From: Streptomyces sp. KMM 9044
Lineage (GTDB): Bacteria > Actinomycetota > Actinomycetes > Streptomycetales > Streptomycetaceae
Assembly (NCBI RefSeq): GCF_024701375.2
Contig: NZ_CP113910.1
Span: 6,386,001-6,450,000 of the forward strand
Reading direction: 5' to 3'
DNA: 64,000 bases
The stretch's first letter is position 1. Every line of letters begins with the position of its first letter. The position numbers were made by a program, and so were the translations under genes. The notes below the pieces were generated by a model that did not search any database, was not told the origin of the DNA, and was given only the letters and a program-made list of their open reading frames with translations. This document shows, in pieces, positions 8,990-18,280 of this stretch.

Positions 8990-10195
8990 TCAGGTCCGAG
9001 GGCCGGGAACCGCCGTGTCCGGCCGGGTGACCTTCACCCGGTCCCCGGCACGCAGCACGCCGGCCAAGCCGGCCAGACCGCACGACAACACCGTGACCAG
9101 GACGAACGACGCCATCAGACTGGTCGCCTGGGCGAGCAGCCCGATCGCGCTCGGAGCGATCAGCCCCGAGGTGTACGTGATGGTCGCGACGCCCGCGATG
9201 GCGAGGCTCGGGTTGCTGCCGCTGCGGCCGGCCGCGGCGAAGCACAGCGGCACCACCACCGCGATACCGAGACCCATCAGCGCGAACCCGGCCATCGCCG
9301 CCGCGGGGTGCTGCGCGAGGACGATCAGCAGTCCGCCGCAGACGGCGACCACACCGCTCGCCCGGACGGTGCGCACCGCGCCGTAGTGGTCCACCACCCG
9401 GTCCCCGGCGATCCGGGCGACCGCCATGGTGAGCGTGAAACCGGTGGTGCAGGCCGCCGCGAGACCGGCCGAGGCCTCCAACCGGTCGCGCAGATAGACC
9501 GCCGACCAGTCGAGGCTCGCGCCCTCCGCGAAGACCGCGCAGAAGCCGATCGCGCCGATCAGCAGCGCGGAGCGGGGCGGCAGCGCGAACCTCGGGGGCG
9601 GCTCCTCGTCCACGGCGGACCGCAGATCGAGGACGTGGCCGGCGGCGGCGACGCCCACCACCGTCAGGACACCTGCCGCGAGCGTGTGATGCAGCCGGGC
9701 GTCCGTGCCGAGATGGGCGGCGAGCGTGCCTGCCGCCGAACCGGTCAGAGCGCCCGCGCTCCACATGCCGTGCAGCCCGGACATGATCGACCGGTCGAGC
9801 CGGTTCTCCACCTCCGCGCCCAGGGCGTTCATCGCCACGTCGGACATGCCGGCCGTGGCGCCGTAGACGAACAGGGTCAGGCAGAGGGCGAGCAGGTTCG
9901 GGGCGACGGACGGCAGGACGAGCGCGAGGGTCCACAGGGCGATCAGCCCGCGCAGCGCGGCGCGGGCGCCGAAGCGGTGGCTGACACGCCCCGCCAGCGG
10001 CATCGCGACCGACGCGCCGAGCGCGGGGAAGGCGAGCGCGATCCCCAACTGCCCGGCGCTCACACCGGCATGGTCCTGGATCCACGGCACACGGGTGGCG
10101 AACGAGCCCGTGACCGCTCCGTGCACGGCGAACACCGCCCCCACGGAGTACCGCGCCCGTCGTACCTCCCGCTGCCCGTACACCTCTGCACGCAT
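8990..10195 (-). CDS. Major facilitator superfamily transporter
   Basis: A 401-residue MFS protein with about twelve hydrophobic segments in two halves. It shows RVSHRFGARAALRG in the first cytoplasmic loop, related to the MFS motif A, and IAGDRVVDHYGAVR in the corresponding loop of the second half. The FATRVPWIQDHAGVSAGQLG start resembles the Ynf/fucose-permease-like efflux group. ATG 10195 was chosen because GGGAGGGGCGG lies directly upstream; a longer start at 10219 ignores it. The gene is transcribed away from a ROK regulator, with a palindrome between them, so repression by that ROK protein is likely. Confidence 0.85.
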   Translation of the reverse strand: MRAEVYGQREVRRARYSVGAVFAVHGAVTGSFATRVPWIQDHAGVSAGQLGIALAFPALGASVAMPLAGRVSHRFGARAALRGLIALWTLALVLPSVAPNLLALCLTLFVYGATAGMSDVAMNALGAEVENRLDRSIMSGLHGMWSAGALTGSAAGTLAAHLGTDARLHHTLAAGVLTVVGVAAAGHVLDLRSAVDEEPPPRFALPPRSALLIGAIGFCAVFAEGASLDWSAVYLRDRLEASAGLAAACTTGFTLTMAVARIAGDRVVDHYGAVRTVRASGVVAVCGGLLIVLAQHPAAAMAGFALMGLGIAVVVPLCFAAAGRSGSNPSLAIAGVATITYTSGLIAPSAIGLLAQATSLMASFVLVTVLSCGLAGLAGVLRAGDRVKVTRPDTAVPGPRT

Positions 10196-10246
10196 GGTCC
10201 GCCCCTCCCGGTCGTCCACGGCATCCCTGACGCGCCACGTAAACTA

Positions 10247-10263
10247 TCAGGATCCCTTCCTGA
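10247..10263. promoter_or_regulatory. Palindromic operator between MFS and ROK genes
   Basis: TCAGGA-TCCCT-TCCTGA is a perfect 6-bp inverted repeat with a 5-bp spacer. It lies in the AT-richer part of the divergent promoter region, 52 bp from the MFS start and 117 bp from the ROK start. It is a good candidate binding site for the adjacent ROK regulator. Which promoter it covers is not certain. Confidence 0.5.
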
Positions 10264-10379
10264 AAGATGAGGGGATTTCCGCCGGCCCTCGTCCAGCCCG
10301 GTCCCGTGCCCTCACCGGCTCACCCAGCCGGCCCGGTCCTGCCGCCGTCCGCCGTCCGCCGATCTGGAAGGATCACGTC

Positions 10380-11588
10380 ATGGCCGCATCCCCGAGCACT
10401 GCCCGAGCCATCAACGACCGGCTCGCCCTGCGTCTGCTCCAGCGGGAAGGACCGCTGACGGCCGGGCAGTTGAAGCAGCTGACCGGGCTGTCCCGGCCGA
10501 CCGTCGCCGACCTCGCCGAGCGGCTGACCGCGGCAGGGCTGATCACCGTGGTCGGGGAGACCGGGGAACAACGCCGGGGACCGAACGCGAAGGTGTACGG
10601 GATCGTCGCCGACCGGGCGCACCTGGCCGCACTCGACGTACGGACCGGGGGCGTCGCCGTGGCCGTGTCCGACCTCGTCGGCGCGGTCCTGGCCGAGGCC
10701 TCGGCGCCGATCGCCGTGGACACCGGCACCGGGCCCGCCGTGGAGCGGGTGGTGACCCTCGTCGAGCGGACGGCGAAGGAGGCGGGCGCCGACCGGCTGC
10801 ACACCGTCGGCGTCGGAGCCCCCGGGCTGATCGACCCCGCGAGCGGGGAACTGCGCGACTCCAAGGGGCTGCCGGAGTGGCACCGCCGACTGGCCGCCGC
10901 GCTTCAGGAGCGGCTGCCCGGGGCGCGGGTCAGCCTTGAGAACGAGACCAACCTCGCCGCCCTGGCCGAGCAGCGCGACGGGGCCGCCCGCGACCGCGAC
11001 ACCTTCGTCCTGCTGTGGCTCGGTCATGGCACCGGCGCGGCCGTCGTCCTGGACGGTGCCCTGCGCCGGGGCGCCTCCGGGGGCACGGGTGAAATCGGCT
11101 TCCTGCCGGTCCCGGGTACACCCGGCCTGCCGTCGGCCACGGACTGCGGCGGCGGCTTCCACTCCCTCGCGTCGGCGGCGGCGGTCGCGGAACTGGCGGG
11201 GGAGTACGGGATCGTGTCCGGACCGGACGTGCGACCCGCGGCGGCGCGCGCGGTGCGGGCTGCCACCGTGCGGGCACGGGAGGGACAGAGCTCGGCGGAC
11301 ACGCGCTTCCTCGACGCCCTCGCCGGCCGCATCGCCGTGGGGGTCGCGTCGGTGGCCGCGCTGCTGGATCCCGGGTGCGTGGTGCTCGGCGGGGAGATCG
11401 GCCAGGCGGGCGGGGAGGAACTCGCCGCCCGCGTACAGGAGCGGACGGCCCTGATGTCACCGCTGCCCACCGAGGTGCGGGCGAGCGCCCTGGGGGGCGG
11501 CGCGGTTCTGCGCGGCGCCCTCCTGACGGCCCGCGACCACGCCCAGGACGAACTCTTCGGCCCGGCCGCACGGGGACACGCCCACTGA
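10380..11588 (+). CDS. ROK-family transcriptional regulator lacking the usual zinc motif
   Basis: A 402-residue protein with an N-terminal winged helix (LLQREGPLTAGQLKQLTGLS ... RPTVADLAERL) and a C-terminal sugar-kinase-like ROK domain. The ROK signature region reads GHGTGAAVVLDGALRRG...GTGEIGF. In typical ROK proteins this is GEIGH followed by CxCGxxGC, which binds zinc. Here the His is Phe and only one Cys remains (TDCGGGFH). The zinc site is therefore probably absent and the ligand pocket altered. It most likely controls the divergent MFS gene and itself. Confidence 0.85.
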   Translation: MAASPSTARAINDRLALRLLQREGPLTAGQLKQLTGLSRPTVADLAERLTAAGLITVVGETGEQRRGPNAKVYGIVADRAHLAALDVRTGGVAVAVSDLVGAVLAEASAPIAVDTGTGPAVERVVTLVERTAKEAGADRLHTVGVGAPGLIDPASGELRDSKGLPEWHRRLAAALQERLPGARVSLENETNLAALAEQRDGAARDRDTFVLLWLGHGTGAAVVLDGALRRGASGGTGEIGFLPVPGTPGLPSATDCGGGFHSLASAAAVAELAGEYGIVSGPDVRPAAARAVRAATVRAREGQSSADTRFLDALAGRIAVGVASVAALLDPGCVVLGGEIGQAGGEELAARVQERTALMSPLPTEVRASALGGGAVLRGALLTARDHAQDELFGPAARGHAH

Positions 11589-11674
11589 CCGGCCGCCCAC
11601 CGGCGGGCCCGCTCGGCGCCGCGCACGCGCCCCCGAGTCCCGGCACCCGCGGCGGCTCACTCCACCCGGCGCGC

Positions 11675-12468
11675 TCACCTGCCCGCGCGTGCGCGCTCCG
11701 CCCGCGCCGTCAGGAAATCCTCGAAGGTGCCCTTGCCCACGGCGTGCTCCGGGCCGAGATGGCCGCCGGCCCGGAAGGCGCGGTACGCCGCACCCCGGAG
11801 GGGGACCTTGACCACCGCGCGGCGGCGGCCCGCGGCCTCCAGGTAGGAGCGCGCCAGGGACTCGAACGTGCGCACCTCCGGCCCGCCCATGCCCGCGACG
11901 CGCCCCGCGGGCCCGCCCCGGGCCGGCTCCGCCAGACGGTCCGCGACCTCGGACACCTCGATCGGCTGGTCCTTCACACGGGCCGGCAGCAGCATCACCG
12001 GAGCCTTGCCCCGTTGCCGGAGGAGCGCGAGCACCAGGTCGTGGAACTGGGTCGCACGCAGCACGGTCCAGCCGAGCCCCGACTCCTCGATCAGCCGCTC
12101 CACCGCGAACGTGGTCCTGTAGTAGCCGAACGGCACCTGGTCGACCCCTGTGATCGAGATGTGGACGAGGTGCCCCACCCCACCCCGGCCCACCCCACCC
12201 CGGCCCACCCCACCCCGGCCCGCCGCGCCGCATCCAGCAGGTTCCTCGCCGCCGCCCCGTCGCCGCCGCGCGGGGCGCTCGCGCAGTGGACGATCGTGTC
12301 CACCCCCGTGACGGCCGTGTCCAGGGCGCTGCCGCCCCTGCGCAGGTCGACGGCGTACGGCCGGGAGTGCCGGTTGAGCACCCGCACCTTCTGCGCGTCC
12401 CTCCGCAGCCGCTCGACGACGTGCCGGCCGAGTGTTCCCGTACCGCCGGTCACCAGGATCGTGGTCAT
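11675..12468 (-). pseudogene. NmrA-like NAD(P)-binding protein, frameshifted at a tandem repeat
   Basis: The gene starts at ATG 12468 with GGAG upstream and reads MTTILVTGGTGTLGRHVVERL, the Rossmann start of NmrA/atypical SDR proteins. At about codon 85 it enters a GC-rich tandem repeat, and the frame is lost. The expected continuation, GHLVHISITGVDQVPFGYY, is in another frame and runs intact to the stop at 11675. The segment between the fixed flanks is about 35 nt longer than a minimal gene needs, and 35 is not a multiple of three. Both halves are otherwise well preserved, so the lesion is recent, reversible by slippage, or an assembly error. Confidence 0.75.
12174..12218. repeat. Three 15-bp tandem repeats inside the NmrA-like gene
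   Basis: CCCACCCCACCCCGG occurs three times in a row with no mismatch. Each unit contains a smaller CCCCA repeat. Copy number changes by 15 bp keep the frame, but gain or loss of the 5-bp subunit shifts it. Confidence 0.9.
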
Positions 12469-12949
12469 GCCGTTCAGCTCCTCAGGTCCTGTCGTCGGGC
12501 GCCGGCACTCCTGTCTGTACACCTTCGTCAAGCTCGTCAGGAGAGGGACGGAACCATCGCCGGGAAGGTGACACAGGGCCTCGGACGGGCCCGGCGGGGC
12601 GGGTCGGCGGGGCACGGTGGTGAGGCCCGGCGGCGGGCAAGGGCCGTCGTCACCGCCGCCGGGCCGGTCTCTGGGGAGGCTGAAGCAGACGCTAAGAGGA
12701 CTAGACCAGGCCGTCAATAGGTATGGACCAGTCACGGGGAGCGTTCGGGAGCGCTCCGGTGGCATCCCCTGGCGCACAAGGGCGCGAAAGCGGACGGCTG
12801 CCGGGCGGTCGCCGACCCGGTGGCAGGCTGTCTCCGGGGAGCTCCTCCAGCGGTGACGGTGCACGGTGTCGCCATCTGTGAGTCACCCCACACCCGATGC
12901 CTGTGTGGACAGGGGGCGGGCGTGGCACACTGGCCCTGTATCAGCAGCA
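12469..12949. other. Intergenic region with an orphan chitinase-type promoter
   Basis: The 481 bases between the NmrA-like gene and the FMN riboswitch hold no supported gene. The only clear signal is the minus-strand promoter with direct repeats at 12698-12730. In S. coelicolor, as I recall, a secreted chitinase gene occupies the position next to ribE; nothing like it remains here. Confidence 0.5.
12698..12730 (-). promoter_or_regulatory. Chitinase-type promoter: direct repeats flanking TTGACG
   Basis: On the minus strand, TGGTCCATACC (12730-12720) and TGGTCTAGTCC (12708-12698) are repeated at 22-bp spacing, with TTGACG (12717-12712) between them. Paired TGGTC repeats around the -35 hexamer are the known hallmark of chitin-inducible, glucose-repressed chitinase promoters in Streptomyces. 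No chitinase follows in the direction of transcription, so the promoter is an orphan. Confidence 0.65.
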
Positions 12950-13076
12950 GCGCACTCCGGGGTCGGTGAAAGTCCGAACCGGCGGTTACAGTCCGCGACC
13001 CGGCCACTTCCAGTGGTCGGTTGACCAGGCGAAATTCCTGGACCGACGGTTAAAGTCCGGATGGGAGGCAGTGCGC
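12950..13076 (+). promoter_or_regulatory. FMN riboswitch (RFN element)
   Basis: The conserved FMN aptamer is present in full. The closing stem is GCGCAC...GTGCGC (12950-12955 with 13071-13076). The conserved loops are GGTGAAAGTCCG, ACCGGCGGTTACAGTCCGCG, GGTTGACCAGGCGAAATTCC and CGACGGTTAAAGTCCGGATG, and it ends with GGGAGGCAGTGCGC. It lies 146 nt before ribE. When FMN is abundant it should shut off the rib operon that follows. The ribE leader after the aptamer is GC-rich and could form the expression platform. Confidence 0.96.
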
Positions 13077-13222
13077 GGCGGGCGGGCATCCATGCGCGCC
13101 GCCGTATCGGTCCGCCATCATGGCGGGCTCCGTCCGGCGTCGTCCCCGGTGACCTTGCCCGTTCTTCTGTCCTCGTCGGCAGCCCCGGAGTCCGTGCCCG
13201 AAGAGGCAGGAGGACCCGGGAA

Positions 13223-13867
13223 GTGTTCACCGGAATCGTCGAAGAACTGGGCGAGATCACCGCCGTCGAGACCCTCGACGACGCTTGTCGCTTCCGGTTG
13301 CGCGGCTTCGTCGTCACCGAAGGCGCGAAGCACGGTGACTCGATCGCCGTCAACGGCGTCTGCCTCACCGTCGTGGACCATGAAGGCGACGAGTTCACCG
13401 CGGACGTGATGGCCGAGACCCTGAACCGCTCCAGCCTCGGCTTCCTCGCCGTCGGCTCCCGCGTGAACCTCGAACGTCCCATGGCCCTGGGAACCCGCCT
13501 CGGCGGCCACATCGTGCAGGGCCACGTCGACGGCACCGGCCGGATCCTGGAGCGCGAGCCGTCCGAGAACTGGGAGATCGTCAGGATCTCCCTCCCCGCC
13601 GAACTCTCCCGCTACGTAGTGGAGAAGGGCTCCATCACGGTCGACGGCGTCAGCCTCACCGTCGTAGCCGCCGGGCAGGACTTCTTCACCGTCAGTCTGA
13701 TCCCCACCACCCTCGCCCTGACCACCCTCGGGCTCAAGCAGAGCGGCGACCCGGTCAACCTCGAGGTGGACGTCATCGCCAAGTACGTCGAGCGGATGGT
13801 CGGCGACCGTGCGACGGGTGCCCCGGCCGGCGGTGACGGTACCGCCGGTAAGGGGGCCGTGCGGTGA
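13223..13867 (+). CDS. ribE: Riboflavin synthase, alpha subunit
   Basis: A 214-residue enzyme that dismutates two 6,7-dimethyl-8-ribityllumazine molecules to riboflavin. The two tandem lumazine-binding barrels are clear: [12 protein letters not shown] starts the first, with VNGVCLTVV in it, and [14 protein letters not shown] starts the second, with VDGVSLTVV. The C-terminal tail after VERMV is a low-complexity Gly/Ala extension. Start GTG 13223 has AGGAGG upstream. It is the first gene behind the FMN riboswitch and overlaps ribM by 4 nt (GTGA), so the two are translationally coupled. Confidence 0.95.
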   Translation: MFTGIVEELGEITAVETLDDACRFRLRGFVVTEGAKHGDSIAVNGVCLTVVDHEGDEFTADVMAETLNRSSLGFLAVGSRVNLERPMALGTRLGGHIVQGHVDGTGRILEREPSENWEIVRISLPAELSRYVVEKGSITVDGVSLTVVAAGQDFFTVSLIPTTLALTTLGLKQSGDPVNLEVDVIAKYVERMVGDRATGAPAGGDGTAGKGAVR

Positions 13868-14508
13868 ACTGGCTGAACTCGGAGGCGTTCACCCTCTTCG
13901 ACCAGCACATCAAGTGGTCGGACATGATCGGCAACGTGATCGGACTGGCAGCCCTGGCCCTTGGCTGGCGGCGCTCCATCTGGACCTGGCCCGCCCAGTT
14001 CGTCTCGGGCCTCATCCTCTTCACGGCCTTCGCCACCGCCCACCTCTCCGGCAGCGCCGGCAAGCAGATCGTCGTCATGGCCGTCGCCGCCTGGGGCTTC
14101 TGGCAGTGGAACCGCGGTCGGCAGCAGGCGCAGGACGGCTCCATCGCGGTGCGGTTCGCCACCTGGCGCGAGCGCGGTGCGCTGGTCGTCCTCGCCGCCG
14201 TCGGCACCCTCGCCGTCGGTGGCCTGTTCACCGCCTTCCCGTCCCTGTCCTGGGACCCCTGGCCGGACGCGTACCTCTTCGTCGGCACCATCGTCGCGAT
14301 GTACGCCCAGGCCCGCGGCATGGTCGAGTTCTGGTTCGCCTGGCTGCTGGTCGACCTCGTCGGCGTACCGCTGAACTTCGCCAACGGCTTCGCCTTCTCC
14401 GGCTTCGTCTACGCGCTCTACGGCGCGCTGGTCCTGTGGGGACTGCGCGACTGGTGGCTGCGCTCCCGCGAGGACGCGCGCCCTGCACTGGAAGGAGCGC
14501 CGGCATGA
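13864..14508 (+). CDS. ribM: Riboflavin transporter RibM (PnuC family)
   Basis: A 214-residue integral membrane protein of the PnuC fold with about six or seven hydrophobic segments. The region [12 protein letters not shown] resembles the conserved W-x-x-W of PnuC transporters. PnuC relatives move nicotinamide riboside or other vitamins by facilitated diffusion. Those located inside actinobacterial FMN-riboswitch operons (RibM of Corynebacterium and Streptomyces) take up riboflavin. The position between ribE and ribBA, with 4-nt overlaps at both ends, fixes this specificity by context. The GTG start overlaps the ribE stop. Confidence 0.88.
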   Translation: MNWLNSEAFTLFDQHIKWSDMIGNVIGLAALALGWRRSIWTWPAQFVSGLILFTAFATAHLSGSAGKQIVVMAVAAWGFWQWNRGRQQAQDGSIAVRFATWRERGALVVLAAVGTLAVGGLFTAFPSLSWDPWPDAYLFVGTIVAMYAQARGMVEFWFAWLLVDLVGVPLNFANGFAFSGFVYALYGALVLWGLRDWWLRSREDARPALEGAPA

Positions 14509-15794
14509 GCACGGCACCGATCCTTTACCGCACCGAGGAGTTCGAGGATCCCATGCTCGACCCGGTCGAACAGGCCATCGCCGACATCGCGGCCGGCCGC
14601 CCCATCGTGGTCGTCGACGACGAGGACCGCGAGAACGAGGGCGACCTCGTCGTGGCCGCCGAGAAGGCGACCCCCGAGATCGTCGCTTTCATGATGAGCG
14701 AATGCCGTGGACTGATCTGCGCCCCCATGGAGAGCGACGAGCTGGACCGGCTCCGCCTCCCGCAGATGGTCGAGGACAACACCGAGTCGATGAGGACGGC
14801 GTTCACCGTCTCCGTCGACGCCTCCGCTGCCCACGGCGTGAGTACCGGCATCTCGGCCGAGGACCGGGCCACCACGCTCCGACTGCTCGCGAGCGGCACC
14901 GCCGAACCCGCCGACTTCGTCCGCCCCGGCCACGTCTTCCCGCTGCGAGCCCGCTCTGGCGGCGTGCTCGAACGCGACGGCCACACCGAGGCCGCCGTCG
15001 ACCTCGCCCGTCTCGCGGGACTGCGCCCGGCTGGCGCCATCGTCGAGATCGCCGGGGAGGACGGCCGGATGCTGCGCCTGCCCGAACTGGTCCCGTTCGC
15101 CCGCAAGCACGGCCTGACGATCATCTCCATCGAGGACCTGATCGCCTACCGCCGCAGCTCCGAGCCCACCGTCCGCCGTGAGGCCGAGGTCCGGCTGCCC
15201 ACCTCCCACGGCGTGTTCACCGCCTACGGCTACCGCTCCACCGTCGACGGCGTCGAACACGTCGCCCTCGTCCACGGAGACATCGGCGACGGCAGGGACG
15301 TCCTCGTACGCGTCCATTCCGAATGTCTCACCGGCGACATCTTCGGCTCCCAGCGCTGCGACTGCGGTCCCCAGCTGGACGCCTCGATGGACCGCATCCA
15401 GGCGGAGGGCCGGGGGGTTCTCGTCTACCTGCGCGGGCACGAGGGGCGCGGCATCGGCCTGATGTCCAAGCTGCGCGCCTACGAACTCCAGGAACGCGGA
15501 CGCGACACCCTGGACGCCAACCTCGAACTCGGCCTGCCCGCCGACGCCCGCGACTACGCCGCCGGAGCGCGGATACTCGCCGACCTCGGGGTGCGCGGTG
15601 TCCGCCTGCTGACCAACAACCCCGACAAGTCCCAGGCGCTCGTCCGGTACGGCATCGAGGTCACCGGCCGCGAGCCGATGCCCGTCACCGCGGGCGAGCA
15701 CAACATCCGCTACCTGCGCACCAAGCGCGACCGGATGGGCCACGACCTGCCCTGGCTGGATACGCCGACCGTGCCCGCCTGCGGCAATCAGTGA
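14505..15794 (+). CDS. ribBA: Bifunctional DHBP synthase / GTP cyclohydrolase II
   Basis: A 429-residue fusion that supplies both branches of riboflavin synthesis. Residues 1 to about 210 are 3,4-dihydroxy-2-butanone-4-phosphate synthase, with the acidic motif [12 protein letters not shown] and the substrate segment [14 protein letters not shown]. Residues from about 215 are GTP cyclohydrolase II. Its zinc ligands are Cys274, Cys285 and Cys287 ([14 protein letters not shown]), and [11 protein letters not shown] binds GTP. Both halves keep their key residues. The gene starts with ATG overlapping the ribM stop (ATGA). There is an 88-nt gap to ribH. Confidence 0.95.
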   Translation: MSTAPILYRTEEFEDPMLDPVEQAIADIAAGRPIVVVDDEDRENEGDLVVAAEKATPEIVAFMMSECRGLICAPMESDELDRLRLPQMVEDNTESMRTAFTVSVDASAAHGVSTGISAEDRATTLRLLASGTAEPADFVRPGHVFPLRARSGGVLERDGHTEAAVDLARLAGLRPAGAIVEIAGEDGRMLRLPELVPFARKHGLTIISIEDLIAYRRSSEPTVRREAEVRLPTSHGVFTAYGYRSTVDGVEHVALVHGDIGDGRDVLVRVHSECLTGDIFGSQRCDCGPQLDASMDRIQAEGRGVLVYLRGHEGRGIGLMSKLRAYELQERGRDTLDANLELGLPADARDYAAGARILADLGVRGVRLLTNNPDKSQALVRYGIEVTGREPMPVTAGEHNIRYLRTKRDRMGHDLPWLDTPTVPACGNQ

Positions 15795-15882
15795 CCGTGC
15801 CCGTCCGCGGCAGGCAGTGACCGCGACGACCAGTCAAGAGAGCCGGCCCGCGGTGGCCGGCCGAGAACCACCGAGGAGAGAT

Positions 15883-16368
15883 GTGAGCGGCAAGGGTGCA
15901 CCCGAACTGTCCGTACGCGACGTGGGGGACCTCCGCGTCGCCGTCGTCGCGGCACAGTGGCACGAGAAGGTGATGGACGGACTGGTCGACGGCGCCCTGC
16001 GCGCCCTGCACGACCTCGGCATCGACGAGCCGACCCTGCTCCGGGTCCCCGGCAGCTGGGAACTCCCGGTCGTCGCCAAGGTCCTCGCCGGACGCGGTTA
16101 CGACGCGATCGTCGCCCTCGGGGTCGTCGTCCGGGGCGGCACACCCCACTTCGAGTACGTGTGCCAGGGCGTCACCCAGGGCCTCACCCAGGTCAGCACC
16201 GACACCGGCGTGCCCGTCGGCTTCGGCCTGCTCACCTGTGACACCGAGGAACAGGCGCGGGACCGCGCCGGACTGCCCGGCTCCACCGAGGACAAGGGGC
16301 ACGAGGCCGTCACGGCGGCGGTGGCGGCCGCGGCCACGCTGCGCTCGGTATCCGAACCCTGGCGGTGA
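15883..16368 (+). CDS. ribH: 6,7-dimethyl-8-ribityllumazine synthase
   Basis: A 161-residue lumazine synthase that condenses the RibBA products and feeds RibE. The conserved VPGSWELP and [14 protein letters not shown] segments are present. The latter corresponds to the phosphate-binding G-x-V-I-R-G-x-T-x-H motif of the family. GTG 15883 is preceded by GAGGAGAG at about 8 nt, and the family alignment begins soon after it. An open frame extends further upstream to 15817, but that stretch is low complexity. Last rib gene of the operon; hisE begins 35 nt later. Confidence 0.93.
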   Translation: MSGKGAPELSVRDVGDLRVAVVAAQWHEKVMDGLVDGALRALHDLGIDEPTLLRVPGSWELPVVAKVLAGRGYDAIVALGVVVRGGTPHFEYVCQGVTQGLTQVSTDTGVPVGFGLLTCDTEEQARDRAGLPGSTEDKGHEAVTAAVAAAATLRSVSEPWR

Positions 16369-16402
16369 GCAGTCCCCGGCACCGCGTAGGGTAAGGACCA
16401 CC

Positions 16403-16675
16403 ATGTCCAAGAAGACGTTCGAGGAGCTCTTCACCGAGCTCCAGCACAAGGCCGCGCACGGCGACCCCGCCACCTCCCGTACCGCCGAACTGGTGGAAAA
16501 GGGCGTCCATGCCATCGGCAAGAAGGTCGTCGAGGAGGCCGCCGAGGTCTGGATGGCCGCCGAGCACGAGGGCAAGGAAGCGGCCGCCGAGGAGATCTCG
16601 CAGCTGCTCTACCACGTCCAGGTGATGATGGTCGCCCGGGGGATCTCCCTCGACGACGTCTACGCCCACCTGTGA
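16403..16675 (+). CDS. hisE: Phosphoribosyl-ATP pyrophosphatase
   Basis: A 90-residue enzyme of the all-alpha MazG-like fold that removes pyrophosphate from PR-ATP, the second step of histidine synthesis. The metal-binding helices are seen as [15 protein letters not shown] and [19 protein letters not shown], with the E-x-x-E and E-x-x-x motifs. The start is ATG 16403. It lies 35 nt after ribH and 74 nt before hisG, the usual Streptomyces arrangement where histidine genes ride behind the rib cluster. It may therefore be partly influenced by the FMN riboswitch. Confidence 0.93.
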   Translation: MSKKTFEELFTELQHKAAHGDPATSRTAELVEKGVHAIGKKVVEEAAEVWMAAEHEGKEAAAEEISQLLYHVQVMMVARGISLDDVYAHL

Positions 16676-16748
16676 GCGCGGGCACTCCCTGCCATCCCTG
16701 ACCACCGGTACACCGTCATACCGTCACACCGTGAAGGAAGCCGACCTC

Positions 16749-17612
16749 ATGCTGCGCATCGCACTCCCCAACAAGGGTTCACTGGCAGGCCCTGCGGCGG
16801 AGATGCTGCATGAGGCCGGCTACCAGCAGCGCCGGGAGTCGAAGGAACTGCGGATCGTCGACCCGGTCAACGAGGTCGAGTTCTTCTACCTCCGGCCCCG
16901 CGACATCGCCATCTACGTCTCGTCCGGCCGCCTCGACATCGGCATCACCGGCCGCGACCTCCTGATCGACTCCGGTGCCGAGGCCGAAGAGATCCTGCCG
17001 CTCGGCTTCGCCCGCTCCACCTTCCGCTTCGCCGCCAAGCCCAGCGCCGCCAAGAGCGTCGCGGACCTGAACGGCAGCACGGTCGCCACCTCCTACGAGG
17101 GCGTCGTCGCGCGGTACCTCGCCGACCAGGGCATCGACGCCTCCGTGGTCCACCTCGACGGCGCCGTCGAGACCGCCATCGAACTCGGTGTCGCCGAGGT
17201 CATCGCGGACGTGGTCGAGACCGGCACCTCCCTGCGCAACGCGGGCCTGGAGGTCATCGGCGAACCGATCATGACCTCCGAGGCCGTCGTCATCCGCCGC
17301 ACCGGCGCCGAGGCCGGGGCCGACGGCACGGTAGAGCCCAAGGTGGGCCAGTTCCTGCGGCGCCTCCAGGGCGTCCTGGTCGCCCGTACCTACGTGATGA
17401 TGGACTACGACTGCCGGGTCGAGCAGCTGGAGAAGGCCGTCGCGCTGACCCCCGGTCTGGAGTCCCCGACCGTGTCCCCGCTGCACAACGAGGGCTGGGT
17501 CGCCGTCCGCGCCATGGTCCCCTCCAAGGAGGCCCAGCGGGTCATGGACGACCTCTACGACCTCGGCGCCCGTGCCATCCTCACCACGGCCATCCACGCC
17601 TGCCGCCTCTGA
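16749..17612 (+). CDS. hisG: ATP phosphoribosyltransferase, long form
   Basis: A 287-residue HisG of the long class, catalysing ATP plus PRPP to PR-ATP, the first and feedback-regulated step of histidine synthesis. The N-terminal part has LRIALPNKGSL and the PRPP-binding region ADVVETGTSLRNAGLEV. The C-terminal ACT-like domain (from about residue 210, VMMDYDCRVEQLEKAV onward) binds histidine for allosteric inhibition, so no HisZ partner is needed. ATG 16749 has GAAGGAAG upstream. It probably forms a two-gene unit with hisE. Confidence 0.95.
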   Translation: MLRIALPNKGSLAGPAAEMLHEAGYQQRRESKELRIVDPVNEVEFFYLRPRDIAIYVSSGRLDIGITGRDLLIDSGAEAEEILPLGFARSTFRFAAKPSAAKSVADLNGSTVATSYEGVVARYLADQGIDASVVHLDGAVETAIELGVAEVIADVVETGTSLRNAGLEVIGEPIMTSEAVVIRRTGAEAGADGTVEPKVGQFLRRLQGVLVARTYVMMDYDCRVEQLEKAVALTPGLESPTVSPLHNEGWVAVRAMVPSKEAQRVMDDLYDLGARAILTTAIHACRL

Positions 17613-17637
17613 CCCGGACCGATCCCGGAGCCGCACC

Positions 17638-18132
17638 ATGCCGGACGCCACCCCCGAGCCCTCCCCGGACGCAGCTCCGGGCCCCCTGCCCGCCCTGCCC
17701 GTCACCTTCCGGCCGGGCCGCACCCGCGCGGTGCTGCTCGTCGCGGCCGGCGGGCTCTTCGCGGCCATCTCCCTGATCGCGCTGCTGCTGGAGCAGCTCA
17801 GCCCCGGCGAGCGTCTCAGTTTCGTGTCCACCGCCGCCCTGCTGGCCGGAGTCCTGGTCCTGCTGGCCCGGCCGAAGGTCGACGCCGACGAGACGGGCGT
17901 CACCGTCGTCAACATCACGACCCGGCGCCGCCTGGACTGGGCCCAGATCCTTCAGGTGAACCTCCGCCCGGGTGACCCCTGGGTCTTCCTCGACCTCAGC
18001 GACGGCACCAGCCTGCCGGTGCTCGGCATCCAGCCGGGCATCGCCCCCAAGCGCGCCGTCGCCGACGCGCGGACCCTGCGGGCACTCGCCGAGGCACGGA
18101 CCACACCCCCCGGCTCCGAGGCCTCCCGGTGA
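17638..18132 (+). CDS. PH-domain membrane protein
   Basis: A 164-residue protein that begins with a Pro/Ala-rich stretch, then has two hydrophobic helices (LLVAAGGLFAAISLIALLLE and TAALLAGVLVLL). The cytoplasmic part, GVTVVNITTRRRLDWAQIL, is the bacterial PH (bPH) fold common in actinobacterial membrane proteins. It starts 26 nt after hisG, so it is likely co-transcribed. The same order, hisG then this protein, is a frequent actinobacterial arrangement. Its function is unknown; there is no reason in the sequence to tie it to histidine synthesis. Confidence 0.75.
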   Translation: MPDATPEPSPDAAPGPLPALPVTFRPGRTRAVLLVAAGGLFAAISLIALLLEQLSPGERLSFVSTAALLAGVLVLLARPKVDADETGVTVVNITTRRRLDWAQILQVNLRPGDPWVFLDLSDGTSLPVLGIQPGIAPKRAVADARTLRALAEARTTPPGSEASR

Positions 18133-18280
18133 ACCTCCTCGGCGAGGGGCCGATCGCCCTGCGGCGGCTCTGACCCGCACGCCGGCCCTCGGGCCCCGGA
18201 CCGCCGCAGGCCGACGCCCCACCGTCGTGCGCCGCGGGCGTCCGGCCGGGCCCGGGGGTGCAGCCGCGGGCCCGGCGGCG

